Positions 53,032-62,336 of a stretch of DNA of 64,000 nucleotides are shown in pieces (position 1 is the stretch's first letter; every line of letters starts with the position of its first letter). The stretch spans positions 5,565,001-5,629,000 of the forward strand of contig NZ_CP108393.1 in NCBI RefSeq assembly GCF_035961655.1. Direction: 5' to 3'. Source of the DNA: Streptomyces sp. NBC_01317 (GTDB taxonomy: Bacteria; Actinomycetota; Actinomycetes; Streptomycetales; Streptomycetaceae). A program made the position numbers and the translations under genes. The notes below the pieces were generated by a model. The model was not told the DNA's origin. It saw only the letters and a list, made by a program, of their open reading frames with translations, and searched no databases.

Positions 53032-55620
53032 TCACCGCCCCGCGGCGGCCGCGTCGCACGCCTGCCCCCGCAGCGACCGCGCCAGGTCGTCCGTCGCCTC
53101 CAGCACCAGCCTGCGCAGCGCAGGAGCCACCTCCTCGTGCGAGGCCAGCCACGCCTCCGCCGCCTCCAGGGTCGAACGGTCGCCCTGCGCGGCCGGGAAC
53201 AGCCCGCGCACCACATGCATGGCGATCTGGATCGAACGCTCCGCCCACACCCGTTCGATCACCTCGAAGTACTTCTCCGAGTACGGCGCCAGCAACTCCC
53301 GCTGGTCCGACCGGGCGAACCCGGCGATCGTCGCCTCGACCAGCGCGTTCGACAGCGTGTCCGACTCCACCAGCCGTACCCACGCCTGCGCCTTCACCGC
53401 CGCCGACGGCCGGGCCGCCAGGCAGCGCACCTCGTGCCGCTTGCCCGACGCCGTGTCGTCGTGGGCCAGTTCGGCCGCCACGGCGGACTCGTCCGCGCGG
53501 CCGTGCGCGGTCAGCGGCTCCAGGAAGGCCCACCGCAGCTCCTGGTCGACGTCGAGCCCGTCGATCTTGGCCGTCCCGTCCAACAGTCCCTGGAGCAACT
53601 GGAAGTCCGCGTCCGTCGTGGCGACCGCGGCGAAGAAGCGCGCCCACGTCAGCTGGTGCTGACCGCCGGGCCCTGCCGTCCGCAGCTCCCGCAGCGCGCC
53701 CTCGGCGAGCAGCCGCCCGCCCTCCTCGCGCCACTCCGGGACCGCGTAGAGGGTGAGCGCGCCGCGCGCCCACGCGTGCAGCATCTGGAGCACCCCGATG
53801 TCCGTCTCACGGCCCGCGTGGGTGAGCACCAGGCCGATGAAGTCCCGGGCCGGCATGAGCGCGTCACGGGTGAGGCTCCACAGCGCGGACCAGCACAGCG
53901 CACGCGCCAACGGGTCGGTGAGAGAGCCGAGATGCGTGCGCAGGGTGTCCAGCGAGGCCGCGTCGAAGCGGATCTTGCAGTACGTCAGGTCCTCGTCGTT
54001 GACCAGGATCAGGTCCGGCTTCTCCGCGCCCGCCAGCTCCGTGATGACCGTCCGGGGCCCGGCGACGTCCGTCTCGCCGCGCGCGTACCGTACGAGATCC
54101 CCGTCGGCCGTGCGCCGGTAGAGCCCGACCGCCACCCGGTGCGGGCGCAGTTCGGGGTGGGACGGGGCGGCCTCCTGGATCACGGCCAGCTCGGTGATCC
54201 GGTCCTCGGCGTCATAGACGGCCTCCGGGGTGAGGGAGTTGACCCCGGCCGTCTCCAGCCAGGAGCGCGACCAGCCGGCCATGTCCCGCCCGGACGTCTC
54301 CTCCAGTACGGCGAGCAGGTCGCCGAGGCGGGTGTTCCCGTACGCGTGCCGCTTGAAGTAGCGCCGGGCGCCCTCCAGGAACGCGTCCTGCCCCACGTAC
54401 GCGACCAGCTGCTTGAGGACGGACGCGCCCTTGGCGTACGTGATCCCGTCGAAGTTCAGTTTGGCGTCCTCCAGGTCACGGATGTCGGCCGTGATCGGGT
54501 GGGTGGACGGCAGCTGGTCGGCGCGGTAGGCCCAGGACTTCCGGTTGTTGGCGAAGGTGATCCAGCCGTCCTCGAAGCGGGTGGCCCCGACCAGCGCGAA
54601 GGTCCCCATGAACTCCGCGAAGGACTCCTTGAGCCACAGGTCGTCCCACCAGGTCATGGTGACGAGATCGCCGAACCACATGTGCGCCATCTCGTGCAGG
54701 ATGACGTTGGCCCGGTGCTCGTACGACGCCCGCGTCACCTTGCCGCGGAAGATGTACTCCTCGCGGAAGGTCACCAGGCCCGGGTTCTCCATCGCGCCCA
54801 GGTTGTACTCGGGCACGAACGCCTGGTCGTACTTCCCGAAGGGGTAGGGGTAGTCGAAGCGGTCGTGGAAGAAGTCCAGGCCCTGCTTGGCCAGCAGGAA
54901 AACGTCGTCCGCGTCGAAGTGCCGGGCGAGCCCCTTGCGGCACATCGCGCCGAGCGGGATCTCCAGGACCGTGCCGTCGTCGAACGTACGCCGGTAGGAG
55001 TCGGTGACGTGGTGGTACGGGCCCGCGAGGATCGCCGTGATGTACGTCGAGATCGGCTTCGTCTCCGCGAAGCGCCACACCCCGTCGTCGCCCAGGGTCC
55101 CCGCGCCGTTGCTCCAGACCAGCCAGCCCTCGGGCGCGGTCACCTGGAAGCGGTACGGCGCCTTGAGGTCGGGCTGCTCGAAATTGGCGAAGACGCGGCG
55201 GGCGTCGGCCGGCTCGTACTGCGTGTAGAGGTAGACCTCGCCGTCCTCCGGGTCGACGAAGCGGTGCATGCCCTCGCCGGACCTGCTGTACGCGCACTGG
55301 GCGTCGACCACCAGCACGTTCTCCGCGCGGAGATCGTCCAGCGTGACCCGTGAGCCGTCGAAGACGGTGGCGGGGTCCAGGGCGCGGCCGTTGAGGGTGA
55401 CGGCGGTCACACTCGGGGCGATCAGATCGGCGAAGGCCGCCGCGCCCGGCTCCGAGGAGCGGAAGCGGATGGTCGTCACCGAGCGGAAGGTACGGGGCCC
55501 GGGGCCGTCCGGCGCCTCACCGACCGCCGAGCGCAGGTCGAGGTCCACCTCGTACCCGTCTACGGACAGCAGGCCGGCCCGTACACGGGCCTCGTCGCGG
55601 GACAGGTTCTCACCGGGCAC
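53032..55620 (-). CDS. pepN: Aminopeptidase N, M1 family (copy 2)
   Basis: An 862-residue enzyme with GAMENPG and HEMAHMWFGD plus Glu in KESFA, so fully catalytic. It is clearly homologous to copy 1 throughout but diverged at many positions; both keep ERAP1-like C-termini. GTG 55620 with AAGGAG 5 bases upstream is used; GTG 55626 overlaps that ribosome site. Two M1 copies 8 kb apart are an old paralogous pair rather than a recent tandem duplication, judging by divergence. Confidence 0.93.
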   Translation of the reverse strand: MPGENLSRDEARVRAGLLSVDGYEVDLDLRSAVGEAPDGPGPRTFRSVTTIRFRSSEPGAAAFADLIAPSVTAVTLNGRALDPATVFDGSRVTLDDLRAENVLVVDAQCAYSRSGEGMHRFVDPEDGEVYLYTQYEPADARRVFANFEQPDLKAPYRFQVTAPEGWLVWSNGAGTLGDDGVWRFAETKPISTYITAILAGPYHHVTDSYRRTFDDGTVLEIPLGAMCRKGLARHFDADDVFLLAKQGLDFFHDRFDYPYPFGKYDQAFVPEYNLGAMENPGLVTFREEYIFRGKVTRASYEHRANVILHEMAHMWFGDLVTMTWWDDLWLKESFAEFMGTFALVGATRFEDGWITFANNRKSWAYRADQLPSTHPITADIRDLEDAKLNFDGITYAKGASVLKQLVAYVGQDAFLEGARRYFKRHAYGNTRLGDLLAVLEETSGRDMAGWSRSWLETAGVNSLTPEAVYDAEDRITELAVIQEAAPSHPELRPHRVAVGLYRRTADGDLVRYARGETDVAGPRTVITELAGAEKPDLILVNDEDLTYCKIRFDAASLDTLRTHLGSLTDPLARALCWSALWSLTRDALMPARDFIGLVLTHAGRETDIGVLQMLHAWARGALTLYAVPEWREEGGRLLAEGALRELRTAGPGGQHQLTWARFFAAVATTDADFQLLQGLLDGTAKIDGLDVDQELRWAFLEPLTAHGRADESAVAAELAHDDTASGKRHEVRCLAARPSAAVKAQAWVRLVESDTLSNALVEATIAGFARSDQRELLAPYSEKYFEVIERVWAERSIQIAMHVVRGLFPAAQGDRSTLEAAEAWLASHEEVAPALRRLVLEATDDLARSLRGQACDAAAAGR

Positions 55621-55787
55621 GGGCACTCCTTCGTGACTCGTTCGTGGGTCGTTCGAAACAGTGACGATCCTCGCATGTGCCGCTGTGGGCGGTCAGCCGG
55701 GAATGCGGCCATCCGGTTGGAACGTTGAGGCGTCGAGGTCCGTCGGGCGCCCGCGGGTAGCCGGGACGCCCGTTTCAGAGGAGAGAC

Positions 55788-56420
55788 ATGTCCGAGAAGA
55801 CTCCCGTCGATTTCTGGTTCGACCCGCTGTGCCCCTGGGCCTGGTTGACGTCCCGCTGGGTCCTTGAGGTGGAGAAGGTCAGGGACATCGACGTCCGGTG
55901 GCACGTGATGAGCCTCGCCGTCCTCAACGAGGACAAGATCGACGAGATGCCCGAGCAGTACCGGGAGATGATGCGGACGACGGCGTGGGAGCCGGTCCGT
56001 GTGGTCATCGCCGCCCAGCAGAAGCACGGCGACGAGGTCGTCGGCAAGCTCTACACCGCGCTCGGCACCCGCATCCACAACGGGGGCGAGGGCCCCACGC
56101 GTGAGGCGATCGCCTCGGCCCTGGACGACGTCGGCCTGCCGGCCGACCTGCTGGAGTACGCCGACTCCGACGCGTACGACAAGGAGCTGCGGGCGTCGCA
56201 CAAGGAAGGCATAGACAAGGTCGGCCAGGAGGTCGGCACCCCGGTCATCGCGGTCCCCGGCGCGGACGGCGAGCAGGTCGCCTTCTTCGGCCCGGTCGTC
56301 ACCCCGGCCCCCAAGGGCGAGGAGGCGGCGAAGCTCTGGGACGGCACGCTGCTGGTCGCGTCGATCCCGGGCTTCTACGAGATCAAGCGGACCCGGACCG
56401 CCGCCCCGAGCTTCGACTAG
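55788..56420 (+). CDS. DsbA-fold mycothiol-dependent oxidoreductase (Rv2466c-like)
   Basis: A 210-residue thioredoxin-fold protein of the DsbA/FrnE group. The active site reads DPLCPWAWLTSRW: Cys is followed by PWA, so the second Cys of the CPWC motif of Rv2466c is replaced by Ala. It should act as a single-Cys, mycothiol-linked reductase. The cis-Pro loop is GTPVIAV. No signal peptide; cytoplasmic. Stands alone, convergent with sodF. Confidence 0.85.
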   Translation: MSEKTPVDFWFDPLCPWAWLTSRWVLEVEKVRDIDVRWHVMSLAVLNEDKIDEMPEQYREMMRTTAWEPVRVVIAAQQKHGDEVVGKLYTALGTRIHNGGEGPTREAIASALDDVGLPADLLEYADSDAYDKELRASHKEGIDKVGQEVGTPVIAVPGADGEQVAFFGPVVTPAPKGEEAAKLWDGTLLVASIPGFYEIKRTRTAAPSFD

Positions 56421-56458
56421 GACGACTGTTTCGGCACGTGTACGGAGACGTGGACGGA

Positions 56459-56497
56459 GGACGGCCCCCGCGAGTCATGTCCTCGCGAGGGCCGTCC
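56459..56497. terminator. Bidirectional terminator hairpin
   Basis: GGACGGCCCCCGCGAG (56459-56474) pairs with CTCGCGAGGGCCGTCC (56482-56497) with one mismatch, between convergent genes. Confidence 0.8.
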
Positions 56498-56577
56498 GTT
56501 CCATCCGCCCGCCGTGAAGGGTGAGAAGACGATCACGAGCAGGACGTGTGCGGCCTCCCGCGCGGGGAGGCCCCCCG

Positions 56578-57219
56578 TCAGGGGGCGATCAGGAGGTTGT
56601 TGGCGTTCTTCCGGGCGGCCGTGTAGCGCTTCGCCACGTCCTGCCAGTTGACGACCCGCCACATCGCCTCGACGAAGTCCACCTTCTGGTTCTTGTACTG
56701 GAGGTAGAAGGCGTGCTCCCAGGCGTCGAAGACCAGGATCGGGACCGAGCCCTGGCCGACGTTGCCCTGGTGGTCGTAGATCTGCTCCACGATCAGCCGG
56801 CCGCTGACGGGCTCGTACGCGAGGACGCCCCACCCCGACCCCTGCGTGGTCGCCGCCGCCTTCGTCAGCTGGGCCTTGAAGCCCGCGAACGACCCGAACG
56901 ACGCGGCGATCGCGTCGGCCAGCTCCCCGACGCCGTCCGCCGCGAGCGGCTCGCCGCCGCCGTCACCGGTCATGTTGTGCCAGTAGATCGAGTGCAGGAT
57001 GTGGCCGGAGAGGTGGAACGCCAGGCTCTTCTCCAGGCCGTTGACAGCCCCCCACGACTCCTTGTCCCGCGCCTCCGCGAGCTGTTCGAGCGTGTCGTTG
57101 GCGCCCTTGACGTAGGCCGCGTGGTGCTTGTCGTGGTGCAGCTCGACGATCTGCGGGTTGATCACCGGTTCGAGCGCCGCGTAGTCGTACGGAAGTTCGG
57201 GAAGTGTGTAAACGGCCAT
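56578..57219 (-). CDS. sodF: Fe/Zn superoxide dismutase SodF
   Basis: A 213-residue Fe/Mn-family SOD. Metal ligands are His in [11 protein letters not shown], His in [12 protein letters not shown], and Asp and His in [14 protein letters not shown] 57219 has GGAGGG 7 bases upstream. In Streptomyces, SodF replaces the nickel SodN when nickel is scarce, under the nickel-responsive repressor Nur; a Nur-box-like site sits on the promoter just upstream, supporting this assignment. It detoxifies superoxide in the cytosol. Confidence 0.95.
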   Translation of the reverse strand: MAVYTLPELPYDYAALEPVINPQIVELHHDKHHAAYVKGANDTLEQLAEARDKESWGAVNGLEKSLAFHLSGHILHSIYWHNMTGDGGGEPLAADGVGELADAIAASFGSFAGFKAQLTKAAATTQGSGWGVLAYEPVSGRLIVEQIYDHQGNVGQGSVPILVFDAWEHAFYLQYKNQKVDFVEAMWRVVNWQDVAKRYTAARKNANNLLIAP

Positions 57220-57242
57220 GTCCAAGCCCTCCGAAACTCTTA

Positions 57243-57276
57243 TTGCACATCTTATGCAAGTGCACGCTAACAGCAA
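57243..57276 (-). promoter_or_regulatory. sodF promoter with Nur box
   Basis: On the minus strand -35 TTGCTG (57271-57276) and -10 TAAGAT (57249-57254) are 16 bases apart. TTGCATAAGATGTGCAA (57243-57259, minus reading) matches the Nur operator tTGCaa-n5-ttGCAA and covers the -10, so Ni-Nur binding would block sodF when nickel is sufficient. Confidence 0.7.
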
Positions 57277-57449
57277 GAGGACTCCGATGCGGGCAGGTGC
57301 CTTGTGACACCCCCGACAAGCCGCTGACCTCCTCTTTGTGGGCGTCCGACGGTGATCGGGCCAGGCCGGCCGGGTTACGGTCGGGCTGTCCCCCCGCCCG
57401 GAACACGCCACGGCCTGCCCGGCGCACCCTGACGACCGCCGGAGTCCCC

Positions 57450-58040
57450 ATGAGCACCGCCGCCCCCGCCCCCCGTACCGGAGTGGTCCTCGCCGATCTC
57501 CTCCCGGCCCACCGCGCCCGCGCGCGCGACCTCGCCCTGGTGGTCGGCGGCGCCGTCCTCACCGGCGTCGCGGCCCAGCTCTCCGTGCCGGTCCCCGGCT
57601 CACCGGTGCCGGTCACGGGACAGACCTTCGCCGCGCTGCTCATCGGCGTCTCCCTCGGTGCCCGCCGCGGCTTCCTCTCCCTGGCCCTGTACGCGCTGCT
57701 CGGCATGGCCGGGCTCCCGTGGTTCTCCGAAGGCGCCTCCGGCGTGAGCTTCCCGACCCTCGGTTACGTCCTCGGGATGCTGCTCGCCGCGACGGTCGTC
57801 GGCGCACTGGCCCGCCGGGGCGGCGACCGGTCCGTCGTCAGGACGGCCGGGACGATGGTCCTGGGCTCCGCGATCATCTACGCGGTCGGCGTCCCGTACC
57901 TCGCCGTGTCGGCGGACATGTCGCTGAGCGCCGCCGTCTCGGCCGGCCTGGTGCCGTTCCTGCTGGGCGACGCGCTCAAGGCCGCGCTGGCGATGGGCGC
58001 GCTGCCCGCCGCGTGGAAGCTGGCCGGCCGCCGGGGCTGA
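57450..58040 (+). CDS. bioY: Biotin transporter BioY
   Basis: A 196-residue membrane protein with about six hydrophobic segments and the BioY motif near [18 protein letters not shown], plus [11 protein letters not shown]. It is the S-component of an energy-coupling-factor biotin importer. ATG 57450 with GGAG 5 bases upstream. No bioM/bioN genes are adjacent, so it uses a shared ECF module or works alone. No BirA-type operator was seen. Confidence 0.9.
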   Translation: MSTAAPAPRTGVVLADLLPAHRARARDLALVVGGAVLTGVAAQLSVPVPGSPVPVTGQTFAALLIGVSLGARRGFLSLALYALLGMAGLPWFSEGASGVSFPTLGYVLGMLLAATVVGALARRGGDRSVVRTAGTMVLGSAIIYAVGVPYLAVSADMSLSAAVSAGLVPFLLGDALKAALAMGALPAAWKLAGRRG

Positions 58041-58100
58041 CACGGACCGTCCCGGCCCCCGATGACGGTCACCCTGCGACACCCGTGCCACACTCGGAGC

Positions 58101-58589
58101 ATGCGCGTGTACCTCGGTTCCGACCATGCCGGCTTTGAACTCAAGAACCACCTCGTCCAGTGGCTCAAGGCCCAGGGCCACGACCCCGTCGACTGCGGGC
58201 CCCACATCTTCGACGCCCAGGACGACTACCCGCCGTTCTGCCTGCGCGCCGCGGAGCGTACGGCGGCCGACCCGGACAGCCTCGGCATCGTGATCGGCGG
58301 CTCCGGCAACGGCGAGCAGATCGCGGCCAACAAGGTCAAGGGCGTACGGGCCGTCCTCGCCTGGAGCGAGCAGACGGCGGCGCTCGGCCGTGAGCACAAC
58401 AACGCGAACGTCATCTCCGTCGGCGGCCGGATGCACACGGAGGAGGAGGCGACCTCCTTCATCGCGACCTTCCTGACCACGCCGTACTCGGGCGAGGAGC
58501 GGCACGCGCGCCGGATCGAGATGCTCGCGGAGTACGAGAGCACCCACGTCCTGCCGCCGATCCCGCCGCACCACCCGCGGCAGGACTAG
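58101..58589 (+). CDS. rpiB: Ribose-5-phosphate isomerase B
   Basis: A 162-residue RpiB. Motifs are YLGSDHAGFELKNHL and GIVIGGSGNGEQIAANKVKG, where Glu in NGEQ replaces the catalytic Cys of enterobacterial RpiB, as in actinobacteria. It interconverts ribulose-5- and ribose-5-phosphate. GGAG is only one base before ATG 58101, so translation may start without a standard ribosome site or use a near-leaderless message; conserved starts favour this ATG. Confidence 0.92.
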   Translation: MRVYLGSDHAGFELKNHLVQWLKAQGHDPVDCGPHIFDAQDDYPPFCLRAAERTAADPDSLGIVIGGSGNGEQIAANKVKGVRAVLAWSEQTAALGREHNNANVISVGGRMHTEEEATSFIATFLTTPYSGEERHARRIEMLAEYESTHVLPPIPPHHPRQD

Positions 58590-58687
58590 CAAGGCCGGCA
58601 GAACCCCACGACCCCTGTGCCGCCGGGCACCCCTGAACGGCCGCCCGGCGGCACCGTCATGCCGACAGCACTTCCGAGGAGACCACC

Positions 58688-59512
58688 GTGCCCGAGGGGC
58701 ATACGATCCACCGCCTCGCCGAGGACCACCTCGACCGCTTCGGCGGCCGGCCGGTACGGGTCAGCAGCCCGCAGGGCAAGTTCTCCGACAGCGCGGCCCT
58801 GCTCGACGGCCAGGTCCTCGACACGGTGGACGCCCACGGCAAGCACCTCTTCCTGGGCTTCGGACCGGGCGGCTGGGTCCACATCCACCTCGGCCTGTTC
58901 GGCAAGGTCGCCCTCGGGGACGCGCCCGCCCCGCCGCCCACGGACACCGTCCGGCTGCGCCTCGTCTCCGCCACGGCGTACATGGACCTGCGGGGTCCCA
59001 CGACCTGCGCCCTGATCACCGATCCCGAGAAGCGGGCGATACACGACCGGTTGGGCCCGGACCCCCTGCGCCCGGGCGACGACGGCGAGAAGGCGTGGGC
59101 CCGGATCTCCCGTTCCCGTACGACCGTCGCCGCCCTCCTCATGGACCAGAAGGTCATCGCCGGGGTCGGCAACGTCTACCGCGCCGAAGTCCTCTTCCGG
59201 CACGGCATCGACCCGTACCGCCCCGGCAAGGACCTCACCCGCGCCGAGTGGGACGCGATCTGGGCGGACCTGGTGGAGCTGATGCGCGAGGGCGTACGGA
59301 ACAACCGCATCGACACCGTCCGCCCCGCGCACACCCCCGAGGCCATGGGCCGGCCGCCCCGCGTGGACGACCACGGCGGCGAGGTCTACGTCTACCGCAG
59401 GGCGGCGCTGCCCTGCCTCCTCTGCGGTACGGAGATCCGTACGGCACCGCTAGCCGCCCGCAACCTCTTCTGGTGCCCGCGCTGCCAGAGCGCCGACCCC
59501 GCTTCTTCTTAG
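58688..59512 (+). CDS. nei: Fpg/Nei-family DNA glycosylase (Nei type)
   Basis: A 274-residue base-excision repair enzyme. It begins PEGHTIHRLAEDH (Pro-2 nucleophile; PEGH rather than PELP indicates the endonuclease VIII/Nei group). A helix-two-turn-helix (DQKVIAGVGNVYRAEVLF) and a C-terminal zinc finger with PCLLCGTE and WCPRCQS close the protein. It removes oxidised pyrimidines. GTG start. Convergent with the Eis-like gene 10 bases downstream. Confidence 0.9.
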   Translation: MPEGHTIHRLAEDHLDRFGGRPVRVSSPQGKFSDSAALLDGQVLDTVDAHGKHLFLGFGPGGWVHIHLGLFGKVALGDAPAPPPTDTVRLRLVSATAYMDLRGPTTCALITDPEKRAIHDRLGPDPLRPGDDGEKAWARISRSRTTVAALLMDQKVIAGVGNVYRAEVLFRHGIDPYRPGKDLTRAEWDAIWADLVELMREGVRNNRIDTVRPAHTPEAMGRPPRVDDHGGEVYVYRRAALPCLLCGTEIRTAPLAARNLFWCPRCQSADPASS

Positions 59513-59522
59513 CCGGGGGGTG

Positions 59523-60767
59523 CTAGAAGCCGTGCGGCAGCCACGGGGCGACGTCCGAGCCGAAGGCCGTCGACGCCTCCGCCAGCGCGCCCGGGCGCAG
59601 TTCGGTCACCCGGCCCGCGCCCGCCAGCGAGATCAGCGACACCCCGCCCAGATACGCCGCGCCCAACTCCCGTACCGACAGGGCCAGATCGGCCTGGTCC
59701 GCCGTACGGACGCAGGACGCGCCCTTCGTGTCGCCGGTCAGCCGCCAACGCCCCTCGTTCCAGGGGCAGAAGGTGTCCTTGACCTCCACCACGACGTCCA
59801 CGGGCGTCCGGTACGTACGTGCCTCCAGCGCCGCGCCCACCTCCACCAGCCGTACGTACAGCGCGTCCCTGACCTGGAGACCGCAGCGCCGCACGTCCGA
59901 GACCAGGTACTGGAAGGGATCGTCCAGGGGCCGGTTGCGCGCCCGGACGGTCGAGGTCAGGTCGATGCCGAAGAGGAAACGCCAGAGTTCGCCGTACGCC
60001 TCCGCGTCGCGCGCGTACAGCTCACGCAGCTCGACCGTGCCCTTCGGGCCCGAGCGGTCCCACTCCGGCTTCACGCGGTAGAGGGTGAACCCCGCCACCT
60101 CGCCGTCCCTCTCCACCAGCACACACTGGAGCGGCGACATCCCGTCCTGCTCGCGCTCGCCGTTGACGACGGGCAGCCGCTCCCAGCCGGGCCCGCGGGC
60201 GATCATGCCGGGCCGTACCGGGACCTGCGAGGCGTAGACCTTCTCGCACGCGGCCTGTACGGCGGGGTCGTTCGGCCTGACCTGCCGCAGCCGGACCCGG
60301 CCGGCGTTCCCGGCGGGGGCGGCCGGGGGAATCCGTACCCGTGCCGTGTCGATCTCCGCGGACAGCTCCTGCGTCGCCGCCGCGTACCCGAACCGCCCGT
60401 AGATCGCCGGTTCCGACGCCGTCAGCACCGCGAGCGGCTCGCCCCACGCCCGTACGTCGTCCAGCTGGCGCCGCATCATCGCCGAGAGCACCCCGCGCCG
60501 CCGGTACGTCGGCGCCACGCTCACCATCGTGACCCCCGCCGCGTCCACGCGCGCGCCGCCCGGCACCGTGAGACCGAAGCGGAACGCCCCCGCCGTCGCG
60601 ACGCACTCGTCCTCGTCCCACGCGCCGATGAAGCGCCCGAACTCCGTGAGGTCCCGCCACAGGGCACGTTCCTGGGAGATCTCGGAGACACCGCCGAAGG
60701 CGTGTTCGAGCACGGTGTACCAGCGGTTCCAGTCGGCCGGCACCAGCTCGCGCAGATCAGTCGTCAT
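59523..60767 (-). CDS. Eis-like N-acetyltransferase
   Basis: A 414-residue protein with two GNAT halves plus a sterol-carrier-like C-terminus, the Eis layout. The acetyl-CoA motif VAPTYRRRGVLSAMM is at about 84-98, and YGRFGY (about 130) provides the catalytic Tyr region. The protein ends PHGF with the C-terminal Phe carboxylate used by Eis enzymes. Mycobacterial Eis acetylates aminoglycosides and polyamines; here the substrate is unknown. Confidence 0.85.
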   Translation of the reverse strand: MTTDLRELVPADWNRWYTVLEHAFGGVSEISQERALWRDLTEFGRFIGAWDEDECVATAGAFRFGLTVPGGARVDAAGVTMVSVAPTYRRRGVLSAMMRRQLDDVRAWGEPLAVLTASEPAIYGRFGYAAATQELSAEIDTARVRIPPAAPAGNAGRVRLRQVRPNDPAVQAACEKVYASQVPVRPGMIARGPGWERLPVVNGEREQDGMSPLQCVLVERDGEVAGFTLYRVKPEWDRSGPKGTVELRELYARDAEAYGELWRFLFGIDLTSTVRARNRPLDDPFQYLVSDVRRCGLQVRDALYVRLVEVGAALEARTYRTPVDVVVEVKDTFCPWNEGRWRLTGDTKGASCVRTADQADLALSVRELGAAYLGGVSLISLAGAGRVTELRPGALAEASTAFGSDVAPWLPHGF

Positions 60768-60873
60768 ATGCCATGAGTAGCAGGGGTACGACGATCGGGC
60801 GACCCGATTTCGAACACAATGTCACGGGGGTCCCCCTGCACGTGGGGCAGGCGGATGGATAGGGTCCACAACA

Positions 60874-62019
60874 ATGGCCGGTAACGCGAGAACGGACTCC
60901 TTCACGGCCCGGATGCGCAGAACGCTGCACCGGGGCCGTATCGCCCTGCGCAAATCAGGGGTCGACTATTTCCGCGGGGACGGGTCCGACTGGATCGCCC
61001 TCGTGGGGCTGTTGCTCACCGTTCCGGTCATCGCCGTCGTCACGGTCGCGGTCCCGGTCTGGTGCGCGCCCTCCACCCTCGTCCTGCCCATCGTGGCCGG
61101 CGGTCTGCTGCTGCGGCCCGCCAGCCTGCTCGGCCTGTACGCCGCCGCGGCCACCGCGCTGATCGTCGAGTCGGTCGTCCTCGGCCCGTACACGGAAGGC
61201 ACCGGCCGGGTCACCCCCGGCGTGGTCCTGGTCGTCGCGGCCTGCGGGCTCTTCGGCCTGCTGATCGCCCAGTTCAGAGCCCGGGTCGGGGTGCCGTGGC
61301 GGCGCGGCGGGACGATGCTCTTCGACCTGCGCGAACGCATCCGCGTGCAGAGCGCGCTGCCGCAGCTGCCCAAGGGCTGGCACCACGAGATGGCGCTGCG
61401 CCCGGCGGGCGGGCAGTCCTTCTCCGGGGACTTCGTCGTGGCGGCCCGTACGCACGGCGGGCGCACGCTGGAAGTGGTCCTCACGGACGTGTCCGGCAAG
61501 GGGATGGACGCGGGCTCGCGGGCGCTGCTGCTGTCCGGTGCCTTCGGGGGCCTGCTCGGGTCGCTCCCTCCGCACGGCTTCCTCCCGGCGGCCAACGGCT
61601 ATCTGCTCCGCCAGGACTGGGACGAGGGCTTCGCGACCTCGATCCACTTGGTCCTCGATCTGGACTCCGGCGACTACGAACTGCTCTCCGCCGGCCACCT
61701 GCCCGCCCTCCAGCTGCACGCGGGCAGCGGCCGCTGGGACGAGATGTCGGGGGAGGGCCCGCTGCTCGGTGTCTACGACGCGGCGCAGTTCGACCCGGTG
61801 AAGGGCTCGTTGCGGCCAGGTGACGTCCTGATGTTGTTCACGGACGGTCTGGTGGAGGCCCCGGGCCGCGATCTCGCGGAGGGGATCGACCGCCTGACCG
61901 GCGAGGCCGACCGGTATGTGGCGGGCGGGTTCGAGGGGGCGGCGTGGCATCTGATCGAGGCGGTGGCGAAGGACGTCAACGACGACAGGGCGCTGCTGCT
62001 GATCTGCCGCGAGGCGTGA
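60874..62019 (+). CDS. Membrane PP2C/SpoIIE-type phosphatase
   Basis: A 381-residue protein with about four hydrophobic segments in the first ~135 residues, then a cytoplasmic SpoIIE-type PP2C domain (about 165-381; SGDFVVAARTHGG, VLTDVSGKGMDAGSRA, LLFTDGLVEAPG). Such phosphatases act on anti-sigma-factor antagonists. No sensor domain or anti-sigma gene is nearby. Confidence 0.88.
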   Translation: MAGNARTDSFTARMRRTLHRGRIALRKSGVDYFRGDGSDWIALVGLLLTVPVIAVVTVAVPVWCAPSTLVLPIVAGGLLLRPASLLGLYAAAATALIVESVVLGPYTEGTGRVTPGVVLVVAACGLFGLLIAQFRARVGVPWRRGGTMLFDLRERIRVQSALPQLPKGWHHEMALRPAGGQSFSGDFVVAARTHGGRTLEVVLTDVSGKGMDAGSRALLLSGAFGGLLGSLPPHGFLPAANGYLLRQDWDEGFATSIHLVLDLDSGDYELLSAGHLPALQLHAGSGRWDEMSGEGPLLGVYDAAQFDPVKGSLRPGDVLMLFTDGLVEAPGRDLAEGIDRLTGEADRYVAGGFEGAAWHLIEAVAKDVNDDRALLLICREA

Positions 62020-62117
62020 CGTTCCCCTTCCGTAAGACTTTCCCGGCCTCCGGCGGGGCTCCGAAGGGCGAAGCTGGGGCGGTCACGCGCGTACCCGCGC
62101 GGACCGGGCAACCCGGA

Positions 62118-62324
62118 ATGGAACAGAACATGGTGGTTCGCGGAGTCGGCGGGGTCATTCTGTGCGTGCTGGGAGCGCTCTGGATCGCCCAGGGCACGGG
62201 CGCGGTGAGCGGCTCGGGCATGTCGGGCAAGAGCCAGTACGCGTTCCTGGGCGCCCTGGTGGTCCTGGTGGGCGCGTATCTCCTCTACCAGGCCTGGCGC
62301 ATCCGGGGCCGCACGCGCCGGTGA
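62118..62324 (+). CDS. Small membrane protein
   Basis: A 68-residue protein with two hydrophobic segments (GVILCVLGALWIA and AFLGALVVLVGAYLLYQAW) and a basic tail. Start uncertain: ATG 62118 or ATG 62130. Function unknown; follows the SpoIIE-type phosphatase by 98 bases. Confidence 0.65.
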   Translation: MEQNMVVRGVGGVILCVLGALWIAQGTGAVSGSGMSGKSQYAFLGALVVLVGAYLLYQAWRIRGRTRR

Positions 62325-62336
62325 GCGGCGGGCACG

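Noticed and set aside
57220..57449. Biotin riboswitch or BirA-type operator before bioY
   Set aside because: No matching palindrome or known structure; the conspicuous element there is the Nur box of sodF.
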